Part shown: positions 44,290 to 56,533 of the stretch, in pieces
Layout: every line of letters starts with the position of its first letter
How positions within the stretch are numbered: the first letter of the stretch is position 1
Source: Crambe crambe
Lineage: Eukaryota; Porifera; Demospongiae; Poecilosclerida; Crambeidae
Length of the DNA: 64,000 nucleotides
Assembly: GCA_963924555.1 (NCBI GenBank)
Contig: OZ004581.1
Location: forward strand, 7,665,338 to 7,729,337
Reading direction: 5' to 3'
Notes under the pieces: generated by a model
Database searches by the model: none
What the model saw: only the letters and a program-made list of their open reading frames with translations
Told to the model about the DNA's origin: nothing
Made by a program: the position numbers and the translations under genes

Positions 44290-44925
44290 CTATCTGTGAG
44301 CAAAAATCAGATTTCCAGAAAAAAATCACTACAGTGTAATACATAATGTTATATGATCTTTTTATGAAATCTGTCACAGACACAATAATCAAGAATATTA
44401 CCTGTTACTCGGATGTTAACAAGTCTGTGGTCACTAAATCTTGTCACTGCCTTTCTACTCACCCGATCTACCCATGACAATATTATTGTGTGTTAACTCC
44501 TTAAGGTTTCCGAAATACCCTTCAGATGAGAGCCCCACCCCCTTTTTAGATAGCTTGAGTGTGCAGGTCTAAAAAATTGTTTGCATGCAGGCCAAGTTGA
44601 TATGAAATTATGAGGTGCAGGCATGCTCAGTAACCTGAGCACTGGACTTCCATGACACACCCTCTGTATATAGCTACCATTGGCCTGGGATCCCGGAGTG
44701 CTATTTTAGCTAGCAAGCCAGTTCTACTGAATAATTATGTTGCAATGATGCTTACTAAACATTATAACATCACAACATAATGATTAGGGCACCTAATAAG
44801 TAACTAGGGCCACAAAAGGAGGTCAAAATATGAATTGAGCCGGCTTGTATAATGTTGCAAGATCCCAATGTTATTATGAAATGTAGGTAGACTATGCTGG
44901 ATATCACAGGTATGTGGTGTAGGGA
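44290..44925. other. Gene-free stretch
   Basis: No coding signal or clear repeat beyond short words. Confidence 0.35.
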
Positions 44926-45335
44926 GGGAGCTGATTGGGTGCTGGACACCACGGTTATGTGGTGTAGGGAGACCACCTAGAGCTGATTGGGTAATGGACA
45001 CAACAGTATGTGGTGTAAGGAGTTGATTAAGTGCTTAACACCATGGATATGTGGTGTAGGGGCCGGGGGAGGGGAGGGGAGGGAGGGACCAACTGTAACA
45101 ATGTAACTACATGTATCATGACTTAACAAAAGTGCCTCTGGTGACAGAAGTTGTTTTAAGTTGGAGAAAGTACAGCTATCCAATTCGGCTTTCATGCACC
45201 CCCTACACCATATATCCATGGTGTCTAGCACTTAATCAACTCCCAACACAGTCAGTGTCCAGTATCCAATCAGCTCTAGGTGGTCTTGATCCTACACCAC
45301 ATAACCGTGGTGTCCAGCACCCAATCAGCTCCAGG
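44926..45335. repeat. Foldback repeat with about 137-bp imperfect arms
   Basis: 44926-45062 and 45199-45335 are inverted copies, each built from the word TATGTGGTGTAGG and GCTGATTGGGT in two or three passes. Non-coding. Confidence 0.75.
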
Positions 45336-45693
45336 TGTATGGCGAATTGTGTCTTAGATGAGTCTGAAGGTAGCAAGTGTCCTACTGCGCAGGAAGAAGT
45401 AGTTCTTGGAAGATCAAAGTCCTATGTAAGCCTAGCTATTATTTTTACGTATCATAATGTCTAACTCTGGAAACAGCTATCTGGAAAAGCTCTAAAGTAG
45501 AAATTTCCAATAACTTTTTCTGAGCATCATCCTTCCAGTCTGATGGATGGGAATAGCTGTATGTATTTCTCTTACATAAGCCACATGGTCCACATGGACC
45601 CGGGTGTTTTACTGGTGTAAGTGGACCTGGGTATTTTACCGTTGTAAGTGAGAGAGTGTTTCCTATGTAATTTAGTAATATTGATATTCCATA

Positions 45694-45853
<160 letters not shown>

Positions 45854-46695
45854 GATGAAGGCACTCCTGTATTCGTCTTCAGAAGAATTCATAGTAGTTG
45901 CCATAGCTACCCATACTACTTAGTTACTTAGTTGCAAAGTTATTCATTTTATCATTGTAATTGTGGTTTATCAAACATGCCATATTACATACTGTCTATA
46001 ATCATGGTGCTAATTTTGTCCCGCCACAAAACTAAAGTCCAACATTGAATGGGATTGTACCTGAATGTTCGGTAATGGATGCCACAATGAAAAAGAACCC
46101 GACGAAAGAGTCAAGTAGGCGCAGAGGTGATGAAGTGCAGGCGGAGTTTATTGAGTTCGGAAAAAAAGTGAAGAGATTAGTATCTGAATCGGAGCTATGG
46201 ATTTGCTGAGTTACAATTTCATTGCATAAATTATTGCTCTGTACGATAGTGCGCATGAATGCAGTTCATATAGCAATGTGAATTTCTAGCGCTAAGTTGA
46301 AACTGACCACAGCTGCAGCCATTATTGATACATGCGTGGGTGTTAAAAATTCCGGGGATCACGTGAATTCTGAATCTGGCGGAACGACTGTCGGCACTTC
46401 GGTGCTGAGGCAAAAAGCTGAAGTTTAACAAAAAGTCATAAAAAAAAGAAGCTGAAGTTCCTGCACACTTTATTATATTTGAGAATGACAAACCATTATT
46501 TAATAGCCACCAAAACTAAAATCACATGAAAATCACACCTGAACTTCAAATAGAGCACACTATGCACATGCTCAGTAGAAATAAAATTAAAAGTCCAGAA
46601 GAGCAAAAATTAGGAGAGGGAGGGGATGATAAACAAGTAATTAAGTTGATGTGGCCTAATCATGCATATCTAGCTAATGCTGTACATGCACTATC
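45854..46695. other. Gene-free stretch
   Basis: Short frames on both strands near 46030-46490 have no family features. No gene called. Confidence 0.35.
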
Positions 46696-47484
46696 CAGGG
46701 GCGTAAGAAGATGTTTTCTGGTGGGGGGGGCTGATGTATGTGTGCTGATCCATGCGCTTGCGCGTGGGAAAATTTTTCGCTGACCACGCCCACTTTCCTT
46801 AACCACACCCATTTTGGATACCAGTGTACCATCAACTGGCTCAACAGTGCAGAGGTGTTGGAAGCAAGATTCGATTGGTCAAGCCCAAAATTGAAACATA
46901 ATTCCCAAGAACACCAGTTTGCTATACTTGAGCATCATATGTAGCTATTTAAGTTATTGATTGATAGCCACATAATAATTAATCCCAAAATATTTTATTA
47001 TTGATTGATAGCCACTTAATAATTAATCTTGTTTTTCCCAAAATATTGGTCAGGCCTGGGCCTGACTGGCCTTACCTGTTCCACCGCCTATGCAGTGGCG
47101 TCAGTGCTTGTGATTGAGGTCTCTGAAGATGGACCAGCATCATCACTTGCAAATACAATAATTTTTATTTATAATGTACATATGCAATCTTACATCGATA
47201 GTTACCTGTATCAATTTGAGAACTGAATTGGAGTGATGAATTCTCCTCTGTCCCATAGTAGAGCCAAGCTAACTGCTGAGTTAGGTGTTACTAATACTTA
47301 GCTAATTAACCAATGTCATCTCATTCTGTGATGTTAATACTTAGCTAGTAGGTGTTATTAATACTTAGTTGACATGCAGCATCTGTTTTGCATATACTAA
47401 TGCCTATATATATGTGCAGGTACTATCCATTTTGAGTGGGGGGGCTGAAGCCCCCCCCCAGCCCCCCTGCTTCTTACGCCCATG
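46696..47484. mobile_element. hAT-like element with 5-bp target duplication, 789 bp
   Basis: Ends CAGGGGCGTAAGAAG and, inverted, CATGGGCGTAAGAAG; CTATC at 46691-46695 and 47485-47489. G and C runs lie near both ends. No transposase frame, so non-autonomous. Confidence 0.75.
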
Positions 47485-47928
47485 CTATCTATAGTAGCAT
47501 CTACAGGCTTTTACAGCTGAGTCAGTTGACAGGCAGTGACACTGACTCAGCACTAGCTACTAAGTCAGCAGTAAAAGCCTGTGGACTGTCAACTGTGCTT
47601 TTGCTGCAGTACAACAAGCGTTGAAGTTGAATTGCACATGCACACACTTTCATAATAGCTACTCACTCGTCAAAAAAGTTTTGAGCATAATTTTGAGGTA
47701 AAAATTTTGGGAATTGCTCAAAAGCATAATTAGCCTCGTCCCCAGGCCCCTCCCAGAAGAAGGGAGAGGGCCTGGTACAGACTGTTTGTGCATGCTCTAT
47801 TTTCCCAGAAAATCTGGGAATCCGTATATCTTTGTAAAGCACTCAGCATATCTAACCCGTAAACTTCATATGTCGTGAACGTCAAACGGATCAGCGTAAC
47901 TTTTGACCTTTCTTTTGTGATTGTTGTA
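47485..47928. other. Gene-free stretch upstream of RecQ remnant
   Basis: An imperfect inverted repeat (CTACAGGCTTTTACAGCTGA against AGCAGTAAAAGCCTGTGGA) lies near 47500-47590. No gene. Confidence 0.45.
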
Positions 47929-49238
47929 ATGGAATCTGTGTTTGATGAAGCTGTGAAGTATGCACTGGACAAGGTTGGAAGAAGTGGAATATGCCTAAGA
48001 GATGAGCAAGTTCGAGCTATGAAGCATGTTTATGATGGTTTTGATACGTTTGTTTGGCTATACCAACAGGATTTGGCAAGTCCTTGTGTTATGAGTGTCT
48101 CCCATTTCTTTAAGTTTGGACGTACAGGCAGTAACAGTTTGGTAATAGTTATTTCTCCTTTGAGGTCCCTGATGGTAGATCAGGTTAGCTCTCTTAGAAA
48201 GCGTGGTGTCTCTTCAGCTATTTTAAATGGGCATGAGGGAATTGACCCATCATTATTGGCCTCAGAGAATGATTTCTCTAAGCATGGCAAATACAGCTTA
48301 GTTTTTGCTGCTCCAGAAGCAATCATTGGCTCTGAAAAATGGCGAAAGATAATGCTTACGGCTCCTTTGATGCAAAATGTAGTGGCCATGGCTGTGGATG
48401 AAGTGCACTGTGTTTCCAAGTGGTAAGTAAGAATATCAATTATTCTGCTTGAGGTTCAAAGGTTGATTTGTACGTGAGCACATGCACATTCTAAAGCATT
48501 ATTTCCACTGAGTGCTCAGAATTTCTGTGTATTCACTAGTTATTATCATAATTATTATTATTATTTGCAGGAGTCAATCATTCAGACCAATTTATGCAAG
48601 GGTTGGTGAGATCAGAGCATTCGCACCTCAAAGCACACCTCTTATAGCTCTTACAGCAACCGTAACCAAAACTATGCGTTATAGATATTTACCATAAGTT
48701 AGAGATGAGTTCCTGTAAGTTTGTATATGCATCTCCGGAAAGACCTAACATTTACTATGAAGTTTTACCTCGCACAGAAATAAGTAAAGATATTCAGCCC
48801 CTTGTTGACAACCTTCGTCTTTGTAAGCAGATGATGCCTCGTGTAATAGTTTACTGTCGTTCACTTAATTTATGTTCTGACTTGTATGCTTTCTTCCTAA
48901 CTTCTCTTCGTGAGCATAGTTACTACCCACTAGGAGCACAGCAAGTCAGTGACAATAGATTATTTGGGATGTTTCATGCCCATACACCAGCCCATAACAA
49001 GCAAGTTATTTTAGAGAGCATGAAGAAACCTAATGGGGTTGTGAGAGTTGTATTTGCATTAGGTATGGGAGTGGATTTTGTGGGATTAAATAGAATCATC
49101 CACTATGGTGCACCATCATCAATGGATGATTACTATCAAGAGAGTGGAAGGGCTGGGAGAATGGGTGACAATGCCACCTCCACAATTTATTGGAAACCTT
49201 CAGATGCCCCACTAAAGAAAGAATTAAGTAATATTTAG
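47929..49238 (+). pseudogene. RecQ-like DNA helicase, degenerate
   Basis: Exon 1 47929-48422 and exon 2 from 48571, joined by a clean GT-AG intron that rebuilds the W of CVSKW. Helicase landmarks: VISPLRSLMVDQ (Ia), DEVHCVSKW (II), LTATVTK (III), VIVYCRS (IV), and QESGRAGR (VI), in RecQ order. Motif I is lost: where the Walker A GxGKS should follow FVWL there is YQQDLASP. An extra base near 48678 shifts the frame between TKTMR and IDIYHKLEM. Near 49062 the usual FATVALGMGVD is shortened to FALGMGVD. Without Walker A it could not hydrolyse ATP, so it is called a pseudogene. No RQC or HRDC domain follows. Confidence 0.8.
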
Positions 49239-49508
49239 TTCACTCTTTTCTAGCTCTAAGTGTTTTAATGCACCTAGTGCTGATCAATCACACATTCGGG
49301 GACAGGCAGGTTTCACAAGCAGGTTTCACAAGCACGGGTTCAGCTCATCACTTAGTACACGCTTATAAACATCGAGTGTAAGGCTAGTGGGTCTCCCGCG
49401 CTACGCGCGACTCTAAATGAGGGGGCGGGGGCACATTTCTATATAGTGCGCAGCTGTAATGATAACATTAACAAGGTGGAGAATTAAACAAGTGTCGTCG
49501 TCTTTGAG

Positions 49509-50848
49509 ATGGATCTATCTTCTCGTTTAGCTTCCAAGAAAACCAAGGAGAAAACCTCCAGGCTAATCACAAAGCCCAAACAGGCCAAGAGAACTTTCAA
49601 ACCTAAGTCTAAGAAGGTTGATTCTGGTAATGAAGTAGATGACGATTTGAGTTTTGGAACTCCATCACCCAAACCTCAGAGATCAGTACGTACTAAACCT
49701 GCAACTACTATCGTTATTTCCAGTGATGAGGACGAGGAAGAATCAGAATCAGACTCTCTCCAAATAGACGAGTCTGATTCTGAGGATGATTTCATGCCAG
49801 ATCCGAAGCGACACAAGAAAGCTAGCATAAACAATCTAAAACCGATTCGAGCAAAGAAAGTCTTGTCAAAGCCAAAAATAGCCATTTCCAAATCATTTGT
49901 GGCCAAAGTACTCAAGAATACGCAGGATGGAGATAGTAATGATGAAATGATAGAGTCAGTTCAACGAGCTCGCAAAGGAGCAAAAACGAATGAATCACGT
50001 CGAAAAGTTTCTTCTGATGAAGATGATGACACTTATGAACCGTTTAAAGAGACCATGAGTTCAAAGTCCACATCTAAGAATATGAAAATAGCTGGTCAGA
50101 AGAGGTCTAGTGACACACAGACAAAAGCAAGAGCAAAGAAGCAAGCATTGGATATTGCGGATGAAGAAGACAGTGAAGATGAGGTTCTCAGAATGGCCAA
50201 ACCTAAGGTATAGAGATTTAAATTTAATCACTGACAGTGGAATCTTTGATAAATGACACTCTAAAAGAGGACAAACCTCCTAGGAAAATCTGACGATCTA
50301 AAAGTAATAACCTCCAAATGAGGACAAAGGTTGGGTGTCCATTTAGGTCACTACATTAAAGTTATTATATGAAGTACCACTGATTATACATTATTGTACT
50401 GAGTAATGGACACACTTGGGACCCAACCTTTTTCCTTTGTAGCTACAGATGGAGGTTATTTATATAGAATGTACCAATGGATTCTTTTATTGAGAGATTT
50501 AGAGATTTATTTTTTCATTTGTTAGGAGTTCCATGTATAGATTAATGAGCATCTTTGCCTAACTTTGCTTTTAATTATAGCTATAATTATTATAGCTAGT
50601 TATTGAAACACTTATATCCTTCTAATATTTAATTGCAGCCTGTACCACAGAGTGGAGATTTAGACAGTGGGGAAGATGATGAACCAGAAGATGAAGATGA
50701 TGATGAACCAGATGATGACGACGACGATGACGACGACTGGGAACCAGGTGGAGGTCGCAGTCGCCCCACACGTCAAAAGGCTAAGGTCAAATACACTTTC
50801 AATGAAGATGATGATGATGACAGCGATGAAGATTATGAGTTTGATTAG
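49509..50848 (+). CDS. Acidic/basic nuclear protein, two exons; topoisomerase II C-terminal-like
   Basis: Exons 49509-50207 and 50639-50848, with GT at 50208 and AG at 50638; phase 0 on both sides; 302 residues. Low-complexity throughout: Lys-rich start (KPKQAKRTFKPKSKK, likely nuclear signal), several Ser/Asp/Glu clusters (SSDEDEEESESDS, a CK2-type pattern), then an Asp-rich tail ending GRSRPTRQKAKVKYTFNEDD. The alternation of basic and acidic blocks and the final GR-x-R...KVKY plus acidic end recall the C-terminal tail of animal DNA topoisomerase II, but no catalytic part is present upstream. It may be a detached tail, or an unrelated chromatin protein. Confidence 0.7.
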
Positions 50849-51669
50849 CTAGCTATCATATAGAGCTAGCTAGCTATAAACCATTTCGATGTAATGCACA
50901 CTAATTCACAACACTCATCTGTAGAGCTAGTGTTTCATCAGGAAACTAACCACATGAGCTGATCATGTAGCTTACTACCTTTCTTTTCCCTTTGCTTGTA
51001 ATACGCATCTATAATAATTGTACATGACATTGTAATTTTAGCATGTACTGTACAGCTAGCTAATAAACTAAAACACACACAAAACCTTCAAAGTTCTCAT
51101 ACAGCTAGCAGCTCAATTCAAGCTAGCTGGCCGGCTAGACGTTTGTGCTTGCGCATGTGCTCCAGCAACCCCGCCTCGCGCCCGCGCCCCACATGTAGCC
51201 AAACCCTTTACCAACTTCCCTTCCTTGAGTTGGTAAAGGGTCTGGCGATGCGAGACTTTTGCACATTATATTAGTCGTTTAAATGGGAAAACTCGCTTAA
51301 ATAGATGTAAAATTGGAATTGGCGGCATTTGGCGGCCTTATATCTATCTCTGAGAACAATAGAGCGGTCAAATCAGAACTTTGAAGTGATGAGTCATAAG
51401 TGGTTTTGCTTTGATCAAGCTTTGATCTTTGCTTTCAACACTCTTTTTTTTTTTTTAAGAAGAAGATACAGTAGGGCATGGTGGGTGTCTTGGGTGACGA
51501 GCGGATCCAGCTCGACCTCTGTCTGCCGAGAAGGGAGGCTGCAAGGAGCTAGACCACGGAGGCGGAATTTTGTGGGCGTGGCCTATCGGTTGTCAACGAC
51601 TTTTAAGCGTGACGACCCCTGCCCATTCGATTTTGATTTCAAAACTATTGCAGGCTAAGGGTTATAGTA
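50849..51669. other. Intergenic; GACCCTTTACC hairpin at 51203-51241
   Basis: AATAAA near 51061 may end the previous transcript. The hairpin stem ACCCTTTACCAACT pairs across a loop of about 11 bases. GC-rich DNA at 51120-51200. No gene supported. Confidence 0.5.
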
Positions 51670-52646
51670 ATGGCTCAACGTCCCGAGCACCGATACTGGA
51701 CTGCTGATCGTATGCTGAGAGCCGAACCCGAACCTCTGAGTCTACTGCCGAAAGTGAGAGCTCATTTTGCTGAGTCTAATCCTCAGGCTCAAGTCCATAA
51801 TTTCACTGCCAGGGCCACTACTGCCACTGCAAGGGCCGCTCACATCCCCTCCTCACTACGAAGACCTCCTGAATTACATACCAATACCAATGCCACTACC
51901 GCCACCGCTCATGTATCCATGGGCGTGGTCGAAGAAACATCTAGACCTAGGGTCGAAACGTCAACACTTTTGCGATTCGTTCCTGATGATAAAGTGAAAA
52001 CATTTCCTTATCACAGTGTAGGTAAGCTTTTCTACACAAAAAAAGGAAAGAGCTACACTGCATCAGCATGGCTAGCCGACATTGCATCAGGGCATCACGT
52101 CATTTTCACTGCTGCACACAATTTGAAGAATAACATGGGAACAGCGGAAAATATCCTCTTCATTCCTGGCTTCCATAATGGATACAAACTGTTTGGTGAA
52201 TACGAAGCGATACCTGGAGGAGGAGTGGCATGGGGTGTGCACCCAAAATGGGGCCACTACCATATGACTATGATATAGGTTTCATCAAATTGGACAAAGA
52301 TGATTTGACGGGAATGCATATCGATAATGTAGTGGCACCAATCCCAATTGTTCTCGATCTAAATGAGACCAGGTTGCAAAGGTCTGAATGGCATGTGATT
52401 GGTTATCCTGGTAATGACAATCCATTAAAACAAGGGAGAATGGTGGAATATAGTGGTCCTTGCTACGGAGTGATTGGAGGCATTCTTTACAAGTATGAAC
52501 ATGTACCACGTGGTGTCAGTGGTGGTCCATGGATTCTTGCTGATGAAGGTAGCATTGCAGGGTGTATACAATCGGTGGACTGGACTACTGGATTGGACTA
52601 CTGGACTGCCCTTTCACCTGGCACATGCAAAATTATAGAAGTGTAG
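51670..52646 (+). pseudogene. Trypsin-like (V8-type) serine protease with one frameshift
   Basis: Start ATG 51670. About 95 residues of Ala/Thr/Pro-rich N-terminal region, then an S1-type domain. Catalytic His in IFTAAHNL; after a one-base loss near 52260 (the frame ends HYHMTMI and resumes in the next frame as YDYDIGFIKL) the catalytic Asp; then VIGYPG and the nucleophile Ser in RGVSGGPW, followed by IAGCIQS. All triad residues survive, only the frame is broken, so this is either a recent pseudogene or a sequencing error at a CC/CAT site. No signal peptide, so secretion is not obvious. The 3' end lies inside a large inverted duplication. Confidence 0.75.
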
Positions 52647-53802
52647 CTGCATTTGTTTACCACTAGAAGTGCATATCCTGCATACCTCTGAATGACACTT
52701 ATTGTCTTGCACAAAAAATGGTAAGGCCATAGAATCTACTAGATGAAAGTATATGTTTGCTGCTTGTATACATGTAAGAACTAGCAAATAAATTTGCTAC
52801 TAGTTGGAAATTTATAGTCAAGCTCTACCCTCCCCTCCAGTCCAGTGGTCCAGTCAGACACCCAGATACAGGTGGTATCACTGGTGCATGGTAGCTTTGA
52901 ACCTGTATGTACTTCCTAGGATAGTTTTGTACGGGGAGGGAGGGAAGTGGAATGGAGTGGAGGGTAGAGTTTGACTAAATTTGAATATGTAGCTTTTACA
53001 AGTGGCAAATATACCTTCATCTTGTAGCTATAGATTGTATATAGCTATGGCCTTACCATTTTTTGTGAAAGACAACAAGTATCATTCAGAGGTATGCAGG
53101 ATGATATGCACTTCTAGTGGTAAACAAATTACTAGTGTAGCTACCAGTAATTACTGCAATTACTAATATTACATCTTCCCTCATCAGTTCACATGCCTAA
53201 TTGCAGTAGTTTATAATTGCACTCCTACATCTGAGCATGTGCAGACTAAATGATTCTTGTTGTCTTGCGCAAAAAATGGTAAGGCCATACAATCTATAGC
53301 TACTAGATGAAGGTATGTTTGCCGCTTGTAAAAGCTATCCAAATTTAGTCAAATTCTACCCTCCCCTCCATTCCACTTCCCTCCCTCCCCGAACAAAACT
53401 ATCCTAGGAAGTACACACAGGTTCAAAGCTACCATGCACCAGTGACACCACCTGTATCTGGGTGTCTGACTGGACCACTGGACTGGAGGGAGGGAAGTGG
53501 AATGGAGGGGAGGGTAGAGCTTGACTATAAATTTCCAACTGGTAGCAAATTTATTTATTTTATGCTAGTTCTTACAAGCAGCAAACATATACCATCATCT
53601 ACGTAGTAGATTCTATGGCCTTACCATTTTTTGTGCAAGACAACAAGTGTCATTCAGAGGTATGCAGGATGATTATGCACTTCTAGTGTAGACAAGTTAC
53701 TAATGTACACAGCTACACTTCTATAATTTCACATGTGCCACAGTCCAGTAGTCCAGTCCAGTAGTCCAGTCCAGTAGTCCAGTCCACCGATTGTATACAC
53801 CC
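52560..53802. repeat. 1.2-kb inverted duplication containing a gene's 3' end
   Basis: 52560-53130 and about 53230-53802 are inverted copies. Each arm is itself a foldback (TGCATACCTCTGAATGACAC ... AAATGGTAAGGCCATA inverted within the arm). The outer edge holds the last codons of the protease gene and, inverted, the same at 53720-53802, with extra copies of a CTGGACTACTGGACT unit. Confidence 0.85.
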
Positions 53803-54648
53803 GAATTTCAGGGGACTAAATGAATGTGGATGATTACTACCCCGCACATGCATGCACAGCAAGGGGTAAAGCAATCGATCGTTGTGTCAATAATTATTCT
53901 TCAAGGGGGTATTATTGTTTTGGGAGATGTAGCATGCATCATTAGTTGAGCTGATAGCCAAAAACACAATTTATAGACAAAATTATTATTGTGATGACTT
54001 ATGCTCTGTGTAGTAATGCATGCTTGAGTGGTGAGTGGAATGATGTAAATCACCCTGAAAAACACCTAAACCACCCAGCTTGAAAAAAGCTCTGGCTTTT
54101 TCTTGAAGTTTTCCTGGACTGATCTACTAGAAGCCATAAGATCATGCCTCCATCAATCACCAATACCCCACCCTCACAACCAAACTATTGTTCCACACCA
54201 CTTGGTGTTATGTCGACTATTGGCATGGAAACTCTTTGTGAGTGCTGCATTCTACATGGGTCATGATCACTTCATTGTTTAAGCATGGAGATTTGCGAAG
54301 TTATCAGTAAAATAATGCTGACATCATTGTTTCAGTTCAATCAATTTTTTAATTATTGCTCCTGTGATCAATATTGGTTCATCCTCATGATTTGTATATA
54401 TATATATGTTCAATTGTAATGATTATACACTATCACAGCTAGTTACCTTTATACATTGTAAAAATAAAATTGTGTAATAAAACTAATTTTTATGTTATCT
54501 GAACTCAGTGCAGTGTGGTACAGTTTACTTAAGCTATATTCAATCAGTCTAAATCTGACTAGTTTCCAGAATTAGAAACTTTCCTCCACCACTTGTATTT
54601 ACACACACAATGAGTGATTAAATTTTAATAAGAAAAATTCACTACTGC
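53803..54648. other. Gene-free; 3' flank of the minus-strand gene
   Basis: AT-rich with a TA run near 54395. A copy of the CCTGTGATCAATATTGGTTCATC word also found near 21733 links the flanks of fucosyltransferase-like copies 3 and 5. Confidence 0.4.
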
Positions 54649-56112
54649 TTAATAATTATAACTTTCACAAGTAAAGCTGTCAATATCACGCTTTTGGGGA
54701 ATGCCACACATAACAGCTGCCATGTGGGCGTAACCACTACTCCAGTGTACTAATATGTATGACCGAGCAAGGAGAATCACATCTACCAGCATGGACACTA
54801 TTCCTTTGTCCTCTTCATTTGTTATGACATGAGGTTGTTTCATTTTGCCTATATGAAAACCTCTGATATCTAGAGATCGAAACCTCAGCCCGAACTTAGA
54901 CACTGCCAAATCCCTGACTAAAGGAGAATCTGTGGCCAGAAATATGTAGCTGTTGTTTCCAGTGTACTTATTAGCTCTATCAACTGCACATTGGAGAGCT
55001 TTCATCCATTTATTTCTATCTTTTATACATTTTATATTGGAATCATCTTTCACTGTATGGGAACCATCAAATCCTGTTCTTATATGGAGCCCAACGTACG
55101 GTATGCCATCAATTCCTAATAGTGTCATGGCACTTTTAACTTCATTGATAAGCGATGGGTCAAGAACAAACAAATACCTGAAGACTATTCCCAAAAGATT
55201 AATTAGATCTCTCGTCGATAAATTAGCGAGACCAGCTTGATGAAGACCCTCTTTTATCCATTTCTGTCCTGTGGTTGTATAGCTAGACAATAATGAATGC
55301 ACTGCAATGTTAGTTGCCAATGCCACAATTGGAGTATCACCCTGTATGATACTCAAGTAACTTTGCCATGTTTTTCTTTTGAAGAAAAATGGAACACTGT
55401 TCACATAAAGCTTTTTTACATTATTGTCGTTCTTCTTGCTTTGCCTGATTTTATCTATTGCTTGTTTATCATCCCAGTTAATCATGTTTGGTCTGAGGTA
55501 GAGGTTCTCACTAGGAGCTCCCCAGTACATCACAAATCTTCTTTTACTGAATAGAGCCAGAGCAAATGTACTTAATACTCCTCTAAGATGGTCTCCAATT
55601 CCACCACATCCATATGATCTGCAGTGCCAAGCTAGCACCCTTTTGTTGCTCATTTTTGACTCATTCCTGGTGTACTCTGCCAAAAGGTTGATGAACTTCT
55701 GATATTTTGGAGGAAAGAAGCCATATTCTCCTGGATAACATTGGAAAGGAATACTTTTATTTTCAATACCTTCACGAATGTCTTTATCAATACCAGTGCT
55801 GTCTCTCTGAGTAAAACCAGTATTATCCACAATGTGATTATTAGCTTTTTTTCCAGCATAAAGTTTCCATCCATATTTACTAGCTCTCGATCTAAATTCA
55901 TCACTCTCTGTGCTTAGAACCTTTTGTCTTGTTGGTGAAACAGTAGGAGGTAACGCATTGGTACCTTTCACAACTGGTCTGAAGATATCCGACGGACTTC
56001 TATACTTTATAAAAAGTAATATCCCAACAGCGACAAAGATTATCCAAACAATAAACACATAGTTGACCCTGAATTTATGGCACGAAGTTCCAATACTTGC
56101 CTTATCGGTCAT
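54649..56112 (-). CDS. Fucosyltransferase-like type II membrane protein, copy 5
   Basis: Intronless, 487 codons, start at 56112. Tail about 14 residues, anchor about 15-34 (YVFIVWIIFVAVGILLFI), stem, catalytic region. LHIRTGFDG, FLATDS and SSGYA are intact. The Gly-rich block reads CGGIGDHLRG, with His replacing the Arg found in copies 1, 3 and 4; the broken copy 2 has the same His, so this is a lineage marker and may change substrate binding. Upstream lies a tandem array rich in ATCGAT words. Confidence 0.85.
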   Translation of the reverse strand: MTDKASIGTSCHKFRVNYVFIVWIIFVAVGILLFIKYRSPSDIFRPVVKGTNALPPTVSPTRQKVLSTESDEFRSRASKYGWKLYAGKKANNHIVDNTGFTQRDSTGIDKDIREGIENKSIPFQCYPGEYGFFPPKYQKFINLLAEYTRNESKMSNKRVLAWHCRSYGCGGIGDHLRGVLSTFALALFSKRRFVMYWGAPSENLYLRPNMINWDDKQAIDKIRQSKKNDNNVKKLYVNSVPFFFKRKTWQSYLSIIQGDTPIVALATNIAVHSLLSSYTTTGQKWIKEGLHQAGLANLSTRDLINLLGIVFRYLFVLDPSLINEVKSAMTLLGIDGIPYVGLHIRTGFDGSHTVKDDSNIKCIKDRNKWMKALQCAVDRANKYTGNNSYIFLATDSPLVRDLAVSKFGLRFRSLDIRGFHIGKMKQPHVITNEEDKGIVSMLVDVILLARSYILVHWSSGYAHMAAVMCGIPQKRDIDSFTCESYNY

Positions 56113-56179
56113 GTTTATAGCCAGCTCTTTGGACGAGGCAGTCTATATGGAACGCGAAAAGCGACAAAAATATTAGCTA

Positions 56180-56490
56180 TTCGATTCTGAACAAAGTTAT
56201 TCGATTACGGGCACTCGATTTTAAAAATCGATTATGAAAAATCGATTCTGAATAAAATTATTCGATTACGGGCACTCGATTTCAAAAATCGATTATGAAA
56301 AATCGATTCTGAACAAAATTATTCGATTAATACGGGCACTCGATTTAAAAAATCGATTATGAAAAATCGATTCTGAACAAAATTATTCGATTACGGGCGC
56401 TCGATTTCAAAAATCGATTCTGAACAACGATTACGGGCACTCTATTTCATCGATTCTGAACAAAATAATTATTCGATTACGATTTAAATG
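56180..56490. repeat. Minisatellite of about 60-70 bp with AATCGATT words
   Basis: About five units of ATTCGATTACGGGCACTCGA followed by AAAAATCGATTATGAAAAAT. It sits 70-380 bp upstream of the minus-strand gene start at 56112. AATCGATT is a core recognised by Cut/Onecut homeodomains in animals; a regulatory role is only a suggestion. Confidence 0.8.
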
Positions 56491-56533
56491 ATGAAGATGA
56501 AGAAACACTTGTGATGAAGAAACACTTGATGAT

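Noticed and set aside
52260..52280. Programmed frameshift in the protease gene
   Set aside because: No slippery heptamer or pseudoknot evident; a lost base or sequencing error is simpler.
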